NCBI RefSeq assembly: GCF_918731615.1
Contig: NZ_OU957226.1
Coordinates: 2,047,501 to 2,111,500 of the forward strand
DNA length: 64,000 bases
Direction: 5' to 3'
Source: Flavobacterium sp. CECT 9288
Lineage (GTDB): Bacteria; Bacteroidota; Bacteroidia; Flavobacteriales; Flavobacteriaceae
Below the pieces are notes generated by a model. It was not told the DNA's origin. It saw only the letters and a program-made list of their open reading frames with translations, and made no database searches. Position numbers and translations under genes: made by a program. Positions 26,530 to 36,188 of the stretch are shown here, piece by piece (the stretch's first letter is position 1; each line of letters opens with the position of its first letter).

Positions 26530-27453
26530 TTAATATCCTTCAGACCAATTGAATTTTTCTTTAATAATGGTTGCTTTTTCTTGATCCAAATGCGCTAAAA
26601 ATGCAGCCGCAACAGGCGCGTGTTTTTTACCTTTTAACCAAATAATACTCCAAGTTGTGGTAATAGGCAATCCTTTGAAAGGGATAATCTGAAGTTCTTT
26701 ATTAGCCAATTCATTTTTGATACCAATTAACGGCATTATTGAACAACCTAGTCCTGCAATTACAGCTTGTTTTACCGCTTCATTTGATGTTAATTCCATT
26801 TTTTTAGGAATCGTTACAGCATTTTTATTTATAAAATTTTCCATCAATTGGCGTGTGCCTGATCCTTTTTCTCTAAAAATAAGAGGGACTTTGTCAAAAA
26901 TAACCTCTGAATTTTGAAGTTTTTGGGGATCCAAATTGGAGTTGGCCACCAGATATAATTTATTTTGTAACAAGTCCAATTGTTCCACATTTAAATTTGT
27001 AGGCAACACTGAGACCAATGCAAAATCAATTTCATTTTTCTCTAAACTACTCAAAACTTTACTTTTATTGGTTACATCCATTTGCAGTTCAATACTAGAA
27101 TTAAGTTTCATGAAGTTAGACAAAAAATAAGGCATAACATATTTACCGGTAGATACTACTGACACTTTTAATCTACCACTCAACTGTCCCTTGAAGGCCA
27201 TTGTTTTGTAGTTTATAGTCTCCACTTGGTTGATAATATTTTGAGCTACATCTGCAATTTCCTGACCAAAATCAGTGATATACAAACGCCTACCCACCAC
27301 TTCTGAAAGTGGAATATCAAATTGATCTTGAAAATTTTTTAATTGTATAGATACAGCAGGTTGTGTGAGGTGCAGTTCCTCGGCAGCTTTGGTTACACTT
27401 TTTGTTTGAACAACTTTTAGAAAAATTTGAAGTTGATGGAGCGTATAATTCAT
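26530..27453 (-). CDS. LysR-family transcriptional regulator
   Basis: A 307-residue LysR-type regulator with an N-terminal helix-turn-helix (VTKAAEELHLTQPAVSIQLKNF) and a periplasmic-binding-like effector domain. The segments RLKVSVVSTGKYVMPYFLSNF and PLIFREKGSGTRQLMENFI resemble the CbbR/CysB-like group. No target gene is adjacent on the divergent side except the acyl-CoA synthetase 478 bp away. The effector is unknown. Confidence 0.9.
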   Translation of the reverse strand: MNYTLHQLQIFLKVVQTKSVTKAAEELHLTQPAVSIQLKNFQDQFDIPLSEVVGRRLYITDFGQEIADVAQNIINQVETINYKTMAFKGQLSGRLKVSVVSTGKYVMPYFLSNFMKLNSSIELQMDVTNKSKVLSSLEKNEIDFALVSVLPTNLNVEQLDLLQNKLYLVANSNLDPQKLQNSEVIFDKVPLIFREKGSGTRQLMENFINKNAVTIPKKMELTSNEAVKQAVIAGLGCSIMPLIGIKNELANKELQIIPFKGLPITTTWSIIWLKGKKHAPVAAAFLAHLDQEKATIIKEKFNWSEGY

Positions 27454-27477
27454 TTACTTAAATTATGATTATCATTA

Positions 27478-27485
27478 CAAATATA
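27478..27485 (-). promoter_or_regulatory. -7 box of the lysR gene
   Basis: TATATTTG on the minus strand, 25 bp before the start codon; matches TAnnTTTG. No TTG at -33. Confidence 0.45.
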
Positions 27486-27651
27486 AATAAAAATTAATGT
27501 ATATTAAATATTACTTTAGCAAAAAAAAATATTTAAGAAGCTCTTTTTTTGGGGAATTAATTCTTTAACGAAGTTAAATAAAATGTTGTCGTTCGATTTC
27601 TGATATTTTGAATTAGTACTCAAATACGGTAACGTCATTATTTCTTGTTTA

Positions 27652-27700
27652 AATTATTTTCGCTTAATTATTATGTACATGATAATTAAGCGAAATAATT
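27652..27700. repeat. Large near-perfect palindrome
   Basis: The core at 27658-27695 is a 38-bp palindrome: TTTCGCTTAATTAT and ATAATTAAGCGAAA flank a central ATGTACAT, with one mismatched pair. Allowing a 1-nt bulge extends it through AATTATTT and AATAATT. It lies midway in the 478-bp gap between the divergent lysR and acyl-CoA synthetase genes. No T run follows directly, so it is not a typical terminator. A double operator or a fold in the leader are possible. Confidence 0.75.
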
Positions 27701-27752
27701 CCTTTATAAAGGTTATACAATTCAAACTACTTTTTTTTAATACTTATATTTA

Positions 27753-27768
27753 ATATCAAAAAGATATA
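27753..27768. repeat. Shared 16-mer, copy 1
   Basis: ATATCAAAAAGATATA, an interrupted inverted repeat, is found identically at 42280-42295. This copy lies about 165 bp before the acyl-CoA synthetase start. Confidence 0.4.
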
Positions 27769-27931
27769 ACCATTACTTTTCTGCATTCAAAACAAATAAA
27801 CAAAGTAGTAGAAAACTTGAATATCTAAGTTGAAAACATCGATAATTATTAATTTTCACTATAAAATTTCTAATTTTAAAAATTTATCACTAATTTTTTT
27901 TTAATTTGCAATTCAAAACAATATTTCCATA

Positions 27932-29707
27932 ATGATAAATATCACCCGCCTCTTTGATTTCCCTTACTACCAACAAGAAAAATATACATCTATTCCAGAT
28001 GCGTTGGTTACCAAACAAAATGGAGAATGGATTAAAACCTCTACTCAACAATACATTGCTAATGCAAATGCCATATCACGTGCATTAATTCAGTTAGGGG
28101 TACAAAAAAATGATAAAATTGCTATCATTTCTACCAATAATAGAACTGAATGGAACACTATGGATATAGGAGTGTTGCAAACAGGTGCTCAAACTGTGCC
28201 CATTTATCCTACTATTGCCGAAGATGATTACGAATATATCTTAAACCACTCTGAATCTATTTACTGTTTTGTATCTGATACAGAAGTTTTAAGAAAATTA
28301 CGTTTGATTCAAAAAAACGTTCCAACTTTAAAAGGTGTTTACTCTTTTAATGAAATAGAAGGATGTGCAAACTGGAAAGAATTGCTAGTTCTAGGTCAGA
28401 ACATGAGTCTTCAAGATACAGTAGAGCAACGCAAAAACGATGTTAAAACAGAGGATTTAGCCACAATTATCTACACATCTGGAACAACAGGAAGGCCTAA
28501 AGGCGTAATGCTATCACACCAAAACATAGTTTCAAATGTGTTAGACAGTGCAAAAAGAATTCCTTTTGAAGCAGGAAAAAGTAGAGCATTGAGCTTCCTT
28601 CCTATTTGTCATATTTTTGAAAGAATGATCCTTTATTTATACCAATATTATGGTGTATCCATCTATTTTGGAGAATCTATTGAGCGCATCAGTGATAACA
28701 TCAAAGAGGTGCAACCTACTGTAATTACTGCCGTTCCTAGACTTCTTGAAAAAGTATATGATAAAATTTATGCCAAAGGAACAGAACTCACAGGAATTAA
28801 GAAAAAACTTTTTTTCTGGGCTATTGATTTAGGTCTTGTTTATGAGCCTTACGGCAAAAATGGATTTTGGTATGAGTTTCAACTTAAAATTGCACGTAAA
28901 CTAATTTTTAGCAAATGGAAAGAAGGTTTAGGTGGAAAACTTGACTTAATGGTATCTGGTAGTGCAGCATTACAACCAAGATTAGCCAGAATTTTTGCAG
29001 CAGCAGAAATCCCTGTTATGGAAGGATATGGCTTAACTGAAACTTCTCCTGTAATTTCTGTAAATGATTTAAGAAATAAAGGTTTTAGAGTTGGTACAGT
29101 AGGAAAAGTTATTGACAACGTATCAGTAGTGATTGCTGAAGATGGTGAAATTTTATGTAAAGGCCCTAATGTGATGATGGGCTATTACAAAGACCCACAA
29201 CTAACAAGCGAAGTTATTACTGATAACTACTTTCATACGGGTGATATAGGGGAATTTGACAAAGACGGATTCTTGAAAATAACAGATCGTAAAAAAGAAA
29301 TGTTTAAAACCTCAGGCGGAAAATACATTGCCCCACAACTTATTGAAAACACCATGAAACAATCCCGTTTTATCGAGCAAATCATGGTAATAGGTGACGG
29401 ACAAAAAATGCCAGGTGCCTTTATTCAACCTAGTTTTGATTTTATTAAAGAATGGGCTTTAATTCATAAAATTGAATTAGGTAACAGCAATGAAGCTATT
29501 GTAGCCAATGAAAAAGTAATAGAACGTATTCAACAAGAAGTTGATACTTTGAATGAAAAGTTTGGAAATTGGGAAAAAATAAAACGTTTTGAACTTACTC
29601 CAAATATTTGGTCTATAGAAGGAGGAGAACTCACACCTACTCTAAAATTAAAACGAAAAATAGTTTTACAAAAATATGCTGACTTATTTAATAAAATTTA
29701 CAATTAA
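27932..29707 (+). CDS. fadD: Long-chain acyl-CoA synthetase
   Basis: A 591-residue AMP-forming ligase that activates fatty acids with ATP and CoA. Motifs are the P-loop IIYTSGTTGRPKGVMLS, EGYGLTETSPVIS, the YFHTGDIGEFDKDGFLKITDRKKEMFKTSGGKYI hinge and the C-terminal lysine region LTPTLKLKRK. It starts the beta-oxidation region and is separated from the marR-fad operon by a terminator. The symbol is by function; the protein resembles the eukaryote-like long-chain synthetases more than E. coli FadD. Confidence 0.9.
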   Translation: MINITRLFDFPYYQQEKYTSIPDALVTKQNGEWIKTSTQQYIANANAISRALIQLGVQKNDKIAIISTNNRTEWNTMDIGVLQTGAQTVPIYPTIAEDDYEYILNHSESIYCFVSDTEVLRKLRLIQKNVPTLKGVYSFNEIEGCANWKELLVLGQNMSLQDTVEQRKNDVKTEDLATIIYTSGTTGRPKGVMLSHQNIVSNVLDSAKRIPFEAGKSRALSFLPICHIFERMILYLYQYYGVSIYFGESIERISDNIKEVQPTVITAVPRLLEKVYDKIYAKGTELTGIKKKLFFWAIDLGLVYEPYGKNGFWYEFQLKIARKLIFSKWKEGLGGKLDLMVSGSAALQPRLARIFAAAEIPVMEGYGLTETSPVISVNDLRNKGFRVGTVGKVIDNVSVVIAEDGEILCKGPNVMMGYYKDPQLTSEVITDNYFHTGDIGEFDKDGFLKITDRKKEMFKTSGGKYIAPQLIENTMKQSRFIEQIMVIGDGQKMPGAFIQPSFDFIKEWALIHKIELGNSNEAIVANEKVIERIQQEVDTLNEKFGNWEKIKRFELTPNIWSIEGGELTPTLKLKRKIVLQKYADLFNKIYN

Positions 29708-29766
29708 TATAATGTCTTAAAACCTTCTCAAGGATTTTAAATTAAAATATAATGTTACCCATTATC

Positions 29767-29796
29767 AGCCATAAGTTTTACTTGTGGCTTTTTTTG
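29767..29796 (+). terminator. Terminator of acyl-CoA synthetase
   Basis: AGCCATAAG, loop TTTTA, CTTGTGGCT with one mismatch, then a run of seven T. Confidence 0.75.
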
Positions 29797-29960
29797 GGTC
29801 TAAAAATGAGGCTTTGTCTGGTTATAACAACATATAGACTACAACCCATCACAAGACACTTTACCTTATAAAGTTCTCATATTCAAGAATGTTTTTTTAT
29901 ATTTAATAAATTTTTAATAAAAAAAACACTTTTATTATGCGTGCATAGTATTTTTTTTAT

Positions 29961-29968
29961 TATATTTG
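29961..29968 (+). promoter_or_regulatory. -7 box of the marR-fad operon
   Basis: TATATTTG 19 bp before the marR start; matches TAnnTTTG. No TTG at -33, which may fit a regulated promoter. Confidence 0.45.
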
Positions 29969-29986
29969 AAATCGATATAGTTTCCC

Positions 29987-30493
29987 ATGAAAGATAAAAC
30001 AATAGATTACATATTAAGAGCAACATGGCAAGCAGTAGCCAGAATGTATAACGAAGAAGCATCAAAATATGATGCAAGTATGGCAACAGGTTTTGCATTG
30101 TTGAGTATTGATAAAGAAGGTGGAACTCCATCAACTTCTTTAGGACCTAAAATGGGAATGGAAGCCACAAGCTTAACAAGAACTCTTAAATCAATGGAGG
30201 AAAAGGGATTAATTATACGCAAGAAAAATCCCGAGGATGGACGTGGAGTATTGATTTACTTAACAGAATTTGGAAAAGAAAAAAGAGAACTTTCAAAAAA
30301 TACAGTTCTGAAATTTAATGATGCTGTACGCAAATCAATTTCTGAAGAAAAACTACAACATTTTGTTGAAGTTGCGGATGTAATTAACGAATTAATTGTA
30401 GAAAAAAACATTTTTAACAACACCCACACACTTGACACAACTGTTGAAAAATTAGAAATTAAGGAAACAGTTCAATTAGAATCAAATATATAA
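29987..30493 (+). CDS. MarR-family regulator of fatty acid operon
   Basis: A 168-residue MarR-type winged-helix protein. The recognition region MGMEATSLTRTLKSMEEKGLI and the wing RKKNPEDGRGVLIYLTEFGKE are clear. It is the first gene of the operon that also encodes fadB-like, thiolase and acyl-CoA dehydrogenase proteins (49 bp to the next gene), so it is probably the acyl-CoA-responsive repressor of beta-oxidation, replacing FadR. The C-terminal tail after residue 145 (TLDTTVEKLEIKETVQLE) is an acidic extension not usual in MarR. Effector inferred only. Confidence 0.88.
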   Translation: MKDKTIDYILRATWQAVARMYNEEASKYDASMATGFALLSIDKEGGTPSTSLGPKMGMEATSLTRTLKSMEEKGLIIRKKNPEDGRGVLIYLTEFGKEKRELSKNTVLKFNDAVRKSISEEKLQHFVEVADVINELIVEKNIFNNTHTLDTTVEKLEIKETVQLESNI

Positions 30494-30541
30494 GCAGACA
30501 GATAAAACATTACAAATTAAAAAAACAAACATAAACGAAGT

Positions 30542-32932
30542 ATGAAACGCACCATCAAAAAAGTTGCAGTAATAGGATCCGGAATTATGGGATCTGGAAT
30601 TGCTTGTCATTTTGCTAACATTGGAGTTGAAGTATTGCTTTTGGATATTATCCCAAGAGAATTGACGGATGCCGAAGCAAAAAAAGGACTCACACTAGAG
30701 AGTAAAATTGTTAGAAATCGATTGGTAAATGATAGTTTAGCTACAGCTTTAAAATCAAAGCCATCTCCTATTTACAGTCAAAAATTTGCAAATCGCATCT
30801 CAACTGGTAATACAACAGATGACATGGCAAAAATTGCTGGTGTAGATTGGATTATTGAGGTTGTTGTAGAAAGACTTGATATTAAAAAATTAGTTTTTGA
30901 ACAAATTGAGAAATTTAGAAAACCAGGTACACTAGTAACTTCTAACACTTCTGGTATTCCTATTTATTTTATGAGTGAAGGAAGAAGTGAAGATTTTCAA
31001 AAACATTTTTGTGGAACCCACTTTTTTAACCCAGCGCGTTACTTGAAATTATTTGAAATCATTCCTGGGCCACAAACAAGCACAGAGGTTTTAGATTTTC
31101 TTACGGTTTATGGAGAGAAGTTTTTAGGAAAAACTTCGGTTTTGGCCAAAGATACTCCAGCGTTTATTGGAAACCGAATTGGAATTTATGGAATTCAAAG
31201 TTTGTTTCACTTGGTAAAAGAAATGGGACTTACTATTGAAGAAGTAGATAAATTGACTGGGCCTGTTATTGGTCGTCCAAAATCGGCTACTTTTAGAACT
31301 GTTGATGTTGTAGGTTTGGATACTTTAGTTCATGTTGCCAATGGTATTTATGAAAACTGTCCATATGATGAGCAACACGACTTGTTTAAACTTCCTGGGT
31401 TTGTAAACACCATGATGGAAAACAAATGGTTGGGTAGCAAAACAGGACAAGGATTTTATAAAAAAGAAGGTAAAGACATCTTAACCTTAGATCTAGATAC
31501 ATTAGAATATAGAGCTGCAAAAAAAGCATCTTTTGCAACACTTGAACTTACCAAAACTATTGATAAACCGATCAACCGTTTTAAAGTACTTGTAAAAGGG
31601 AAAGATAAAGCTGGTGAATTTTACAGAAAAAGTTTTGCTGGGTTATTTGCTTATGTGTCAAATAGAGTTCCTGAAATTTCAGATGAATTTTACAAGATAG
31701 ACGATGCCATGAAAGCCGGTTTTGGATGGGAAAATGGACCATTTGAAATTTGGGATGCCATAGGTGTTGAAAAAGGAATTGAAATCATGAAGGCAGAAGG
31801 TTTAGCTCCTGCTGCATGGGTAAATGATATGTTAGCTTCTGGAAATACTAGTTTTTATTCAGTAAAAGAAGGTGCAACGTTTTTCTACAATATTCCAAGT
31901 AAAACACAAACAAAAGTTCCGGGACAAGACGCCTTTATTATCCTAAATAACATTCGCGAAAGCAAAAAAGTATGGAGTAATAGCGGTGCAATCATCCAAG
32001 ATTTAGGAGACGGAATATTAAATTTAGAATTCCAATCTAAAATGAATACTATTGGTGGTGATGTTTTACAAGCTATCAATAAAGCAATTGATTTATCTGA
32101 GAAAGAATATCAAGGATTGGTTATTGGTAATCAGGCAGCAAACTTCTCTGTAGGTGCCAATATTGGAATGATTTTCATGATGGCTGTGGAGCAAGAGTAT
32201 GATGAGTTGAATATGGCTATCAAAATGTTCCAAGACACGATGATGCGCGTACGTTACTCTGGAATTCCAGTTGTAGTAGCACCACACGGAATGACTTTTG
32301 GTGGTGGTTGCGAAATGAGTTTGCATGCTGACAAAGTTGTTGCTGCAGCAGAAACCTATATGGGATTAGTTGAATTTGGTGTTGGGGTTATACCTGGCGG
32401 TGGTGGATCTAAAGAATTGGCTATGCGTGCCTCTGATTTATTCCATAAAAATGATGTGGAGTTAAATGTACTGCAAGAATATTTCTTGACTATTGCAATG
32501 GCAAAAGTATCTACATCAGGATATGAAGCATTTGACACTGGATTACTTCAACATGGTAAAGATATCATTGTAATAAATAAGGACAGACAGATTGCAGAAG
32601 CAAAAAAACATGCACTCTTGATGGCCGAAGCTGGTTACACACAACCAATACGTAGAAAGGATGTAAAAGTACTAGGAAAACAAGCTCTCGGGATGTTCTT
32701 AGTAGGTACAGATCAAATGGAAGCTGGAAAATACATCTCTGAACATGATAAAAAAATAGCTAATAAACTAGCTTACGTAATGGCAGGTGGTGATTTATCT
32801 GAGCCAACACTAGTAAGCGAACAATATTTATTGGATATCGAAAGAGAAGCTTTCTTATCATTATGTACAGAGAGAAAAACATTAGAAAGAATCCAATTTA
32901 TGTTGACCAAAGGGAAACCGTTGAGAAATTAA
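30542..32932 (+). CDS. fadB: 3-hydroxyacyl-CoA dehydrogenase / enoyl-CoA hydratase
   Basis: A 796-residue bifunctional beta-oxidation enzyme. The NAD-binding dehydrogenase domain is N-terminal (VAVIGSGIMGSGIACHFANIG, then THFFNPARYLKLFEIIPG and DVVGLDTLVHV), and the crotonase domain is C-terminal (PHGMTFGGGCEMSLHADKVVAAAETYMG). This order is the reverse of E. coli FadB, where the hydratase comes first, but is known in other bacteria. It carries out hydration and the second oxidation of acyl-CoA. The thiolase follows after 81 bp. Confidence 0.92.
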   Translation: MKRTIKKVAVIGSGIMGSGIACHFANIGVEVLLLDIIPRELTDAEAKKGLTLESKIVRNRLVNDSLATALKSKPSPIYSQKFANRISTGNTTDDMAKIAGVDWIIEVVVERLDIKKLVFEQIEKFRKPGTLVTSNTSGIPIYFMSEGRSEDFQKHFCGTHFFNPARYLKLFEIIPGPQTSTEVLDFLTVYGEKFLGKTSVLAKDTPAFIGNRIGIYGIQSLFHLVKEMGLTIEEVDKLTGPVIGRPKSATFRTVDVVGLDTLVHVANGIYENCPYDEQHDLFKLPGFVNTMMENKWLGSKTGQGFYKKEGKDILTLDLDTLEYRAAKKASFATLELTKTIDKPINRFKVLVKGKDKAGEFYRKSFAGLFAYVSNRVPEISDEFYKIDDAMKAGFGWENGPFEIWDAIGVEKGIEIMKAEGLAPAAWVNDMLASGNTSFYSVKEGATFFYNIPSKTQTKVPGQDAFIILNNIRESKKVWSNSGAIIQDLGDGILNLEFQSKMNTIGGDVLQAINKAIDLSEKEYQGLVIGNQAANFSVGANIGMIFMMAVEQEYDELNMAIKMFQDTMMRVRYSGIPVVVAPHGMTFGGGCEMSLHADKVVAAAETYMGLVEFGVGVIPGGGGSKELAMRASDLFHKNDVELNVLQEYFLTIAMAKVSTSGYEAFDTGLLQHGKDIIVINKDRQIAEAKKHALLMAEAGYTQPIRRKDVKVLGKQALGMFLVGTDQMEAGKYISEHDKKIANKLAYVMAGGDLSEPTLVSEQYLLDIEREAFLSLCTERKTLERIQFMLTKGKPLRN

Positions 32933-33013
32933 TTTTAAACAATAAATTAAGACTTATAAATTAAAACTTATTATCGTTTAAAAATTTACGAGTCAAAATT
33001 CAAAATACTAGTT

Positions 33014-34195
33014 ATGAAAACAGCCTATATAGTAAAAGCATACAGAACAGCCGTGGGGAAAGCCCCAAAAGGAGTGTTCAGATTTAAACGTCCTGATGAA
33101 TTAGCAGCAGAAACCATCGAATTTATGATGAATGAGTTGCCAAGTTTTGATAAAACACGCATTGATGACGTAATGGTAGGAAATGCAATGCCAGAGGCAG
33201 AACAAGGACTAAACGTTGCGAGACTTATTTCGTTAATGGGTTTAAAAGTAGAAGATGTTCCTGGTGTTACTGTAAACAGATATTGTGCTTCTGGTTTGGA
33301 AACTATTGGTATGGCTACTGCTAAAATTCAATCAGGTATGGCACATTGTATTATTGCAGGTGGAGCTGAAAGCATGAGTTTTATCCCAATGGGAGGTTAC
33401 AAACCAACTCCGGATTATGCTGTTGCAAAAGCTGGAAACGAGGATTACTACTGGGGAATGGGTCTTACTGCTGAGGCAGTAGCACAACAATTTAAAGTAT
33501 CTCGTGAGGATCAAGATGAATTTGCATACCACTCTCACATGAAAGCTTTGCAAGCACAAGCCGAAGGTAAATTTGACAAGCAAATTGTTCCTATTACGGT
33601 GGAACAAACATTCCTTAATGAAAACGGAAAAAAAGAAACCAAATCATACGTTGTAAATAAAGACGAAGGTCCAAGAGCTGGTACATCAAAAGAAGCTTTG
33701 GCTGGATTACGTCCTGTTTTTGAAGCAAATGGTAGTGTAACTGCAGGAAACTCATCACAAATGAGTGATGGTGCCGCTTTTGTATTGATCATGAGCGAAG
33801 AAATGGTAAAAGAGTACAACTTAGAGCCAATTGCTCGTTTGGTAAATTTCGCTTCGGCAGGAGTTGAACCAAGAATCATGGGAATAGGACCTGTAAAAGC
33901 AATCCCAAAGGTATTAAAACAAGCAGGTCTAACAATTAATGACATTGATTTAATAGAGTTAAACGAAGCTTTTGCCTCTCAAGCATTAGCTGTAACCCGT
34001 GAATTAGACTTAAATCCAGAAATCATTAATGTAAATGGAGGTGCCATTGCATTAGGTCATCCACTAGGATGTACTGGAGCAAAATTATCAGTACAACTGT
34101 TTGATGAAATGAAACGCAGAGGAAGCAAGTACGGAATTGTAAGTATGTGTGTAGGGACTGGTCAAGGTTCTGCAGGTATTTACGAACTTTTGTAA
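33014..34195 (+). CDS. fadA: Acetyl-CoA acyltransferase (thiolase)
   Basis: A 393-residue degradative thiolase that cleaves 3-ketoacyl-CoA to acetyl-CoA and a shortened acyl-CoA. Catalytic landmarks are the nucleophile in VNRYCASGLETIGMA, the GGAIALGHPLGCTGAK histidine motif and the C-terminal SMCVGTGQGSAGIYEL cysteine motif. It sits between fadB and the acyl-CoA dehydrogenase, as expected for a complete beta-oxidation operon. Confidence 0.94.
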   Translation: MKTAYIVKAYRTAVGKAPKGVFRFKRPDELAAETIEFMMNELPSFDKTRIDDVMVGNAMPEAEQGLNVARLISLMGLKVEDVPGVTVNRYCASGLETIGMATAKIQSGMAHCIIAGGAESMSFIPMGGYKPTPDYAVAKAGNEDYYWGMGLTAEAVAQQFKVSREDQDEFAYHSHMKALQAQAEGKFDKQIVPITVEQTFLNENGKKETKSYVVNKDEGPRAGTSKEALAGLRPVFEANGSVTAGNSSQMSDGAAFVLIMSEEMVKEYNLEPIARLVNFASAGVEPRIMGIGPVKAIPKVLKQAGLTINDIDLIELNEAFASQALAVTRELDLNPEIINVNGGAIALGHPLGCTGAKLSVQLFDEMKRRGSKYGIVSMCVGTGQGSAGIYELL

Positions 34196-34235
34196 GCTTA
34201 GATTTAACATAAAAACATATTAAAAAAATAAAAAA

Positions 34236-36041
34236 ATGGCAGATACAATTGAAAAAAACGTAACCCGTGGTGGTCAGTTTTTAGTTAAAGAAACAAAATG
34301 TGAAGATATTTTCACACCTGAAGATTTTACAGAAGAGCAATTAATGATGCGTGACTCTGTAAAAGAATTTGTAGACAAAGAGTTATGGGCACACAAAGAT
34401 CGTTTTGAAAAAAAGGATTATGCTTATACGGAAGAATCCATGAGAAAAGCTGGTGAGCTAGGACTTTTAGGAGTTGCAGTACCTGAAGCTTATGGTGGAT
34501 TAGGAATGGGGTTTGTATCAACTATGTTAGTATGTGATTACATTTCTGGAGCAACTGGTTCATTCTCAACTGCTTTTGGAGCTCATACAGGAATTGGTAC
34601 TATGCCAATCACATTGTATGGATCTGAGGAGCAAAAATTAAAATACGTTCCTAAACTTGCTTCTGGAGAGTGGTTTGGTGCTTATTGCCTAACGGAGCCA
34701 GGAGCTGGATCTGATGCAAATTCAGGAAAAACTAAAGCAGTTTTATCTGAAGATGGAACACATTATTCTATCACTGGTCAAAAAATGTGGATTTCAAATG
34801 CAGGTTTCTGTAGCTTGTTTATTGTTTTTGCTAGAATTGGTGATGATAAAAACATTACAGGTTTCATAGTTGAAAATACGGATAACAACGGAATTTCAAT
34901 GGGTGAAGAAGAGCATAAACTAGGAATTCGTGCTTCATCTACTCGTCAAGTTTTCTTTAACGAAACTAAAGTTCCTGTTGAAAACATGTTATCTGAAAGA
35001 GGTAATGGTTTTAAAATAGCGATGAACGCACTTAACGTAGGTCGTATCAAATTAGCAGCTGCTTGTCTTGATGCACAACGTAGAGTAATTACAGGATCTG
35101 TAAAATATGCTAATGAAAGAATCCAATTTAATACAGCTATTTCTCAATTTGGTGCAATTCGTTCAAAATTAGCTGAGATGGCAACTTCTTGCTACGCAGG
35201 AGAAAGTGCTTCTTACCGTGCAGCAAAAGATATTGAAGACAGAATCATTGCTCGTGAAGCAGAAGGAACTTCTCATCAAGAAGCTGAATTAAAAGGGGTT
35301 GAAGAATATGCAATAGAATGTTCAATCTTGAAAGTTGCTGTATCAGAAGATGTTCAAAACTGTTCTGATGAAGGAATTCAAATTTTTGGAGGTATGGGAT
35401 TCTCTGAAGATACACCAATGGAAAGTGCTTGGAGAGATGCAAGAATTGCTCGTATTTATGAAGGTACAAATGAGATTAACAGAATGCTTTCAGTAGGTAT
35501 GTTAATTAAAAAAGCAATGAAAGGGCATGTTGATTTATTAGGACCTGCTATGAAAGTATCTGAAGAGTTGATGGGAATTCCATCATTTGACACACCAGAT
35601 TATTCTGAATTATTTGCCGAAGAAAAAGAAATCATCAAAAACTTAAAGAAATCTTTCTTGATGGTTGCTGGTAGTGCTGTTCAAAAATTTGGAGCTGACT
35701 TAGATGCACACCAACAATTATTAATGGCTGCTTCGGATATGCTGATTGAAGTTTACATGGCAGAAAGTACTATCTTAAGAACTGAGAAATTAGCTAAAAA
35801 AGAAGGAGAAGATAAAGTTCAAGAGCAAATTGCAATGGCTAAACTTTACTTGTACAAAGCCGTTGATATTGTAAACCAAAAAGGAAAAGAAAGCATTATT
35901 TCTTTTGCTGAAGGTGATGAGCAACGTATGATGTTAATGGGATTACGTCGTTTTACAAAATACACAAACATGCCAAATGTAGTGGCATTAAGAGAAATAA
36001 TTACTGCTAAACTAGTAGCAGAAAATGAATATTGTTTCTAA
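34236..36041 (+). CDS. Acyl-CoA dehydrogenase
   Basis: A 601-residue FAD-dependent acyl-CoA dehydrogenase that introduces the trans-2 double bond. It has YCLTEPGAGSDANSGKTKA, KMWISNAGFCSLFIVFARI, the IFGGMGFSEDTPMESAWRDARI region and the catalytic Glu in RIYEGTNEINRML. A C-terminal helical extension of about 170 residues beyond the core makes it like the very-long-chain/ACAD9 group. It is the last gene of the operon and is followed by a strong terminator. Confidence 0.93.
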   Translation: MADTIEKNVTRGGQFLVKETKCEDIFTPEDFTEEQLMMRDSVKEFVDKELWAHKDRFEKKDYAYTEESMRKAGELGLLGVAVPEAYGGLGMGFVSTMLVCDYISGATGSFSTAFGAHTGIGTMPITLYGSEEQKLKYVPKLASGEWFGAYCLTEPGAGSDANSGKTKAVLSEDGTHYSITGQKMWISNAGFCSLFIVFARIGDDKNITGFIVENTDNNGISMGEEEHKLGIRASSTRQVFFNETKVPVENMLSERGNGFKIAMNALNVGRIKLAAACLDAQRRVITGSVKYANERIQFNTAISQFGAIRSKLAEMATSCYAGESASYRAAKDIEDRIIAREAEGTSHQEAELKGVEEYAIECSILKVAVSEDVQNCSDEGIQIFGGMGFSEDTPMESAWRDARIARIYEGTNEINRMLSVGMLIKKAMKGHVDLLGPAMKVSEELMGIPSFDTPDYSELFAEEKEIIKNLKKSFLMVAGSAVQKFGADLDAHQQLLMAASDMLIEVYMAESTILRTEKLAKKEGEDKVQEQIAMAKLYLYKAVDIVNQKGKESIISFAEGDEQRMMLMGLRRFTKYTNMPNVVALREIITAKLVAENEYCF

Positions 36042-36068
36042 TAAAAGTTAGTTTTTAGTTTTTTTTTT

Positions 36069-36107
36069 AACCGCCTTGTACCTGAAAAAAACAAGGCGGT
36101 TTTTTTA
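36069..36107. terminator. Bidirectional terminator (fad operon / brkB)
   Basis: AACCGCCTTGT (36069-36079) with ACAAGGCGGTT (36091-36101) and flanking A/T runs. Confidence 0.88.
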
Positions 36108-36188
36108 TGTAAACTATTTTTAAAAAATCTTCCACTACTTAAAAATGATATTTAAATAAAATAAGATCCAATAAATATTTCAAAAAAA

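Noticed and set aside
29883..30134. 83-codon open frame on the minus strand
   Set aside because: Antisense to marR and its promoter; hydrophobic shadow frame.
33535..33945. 136-codon open frame on the minus strand
   Set aside because: Antisense to the thiolase gene; composition of a shadow frame.
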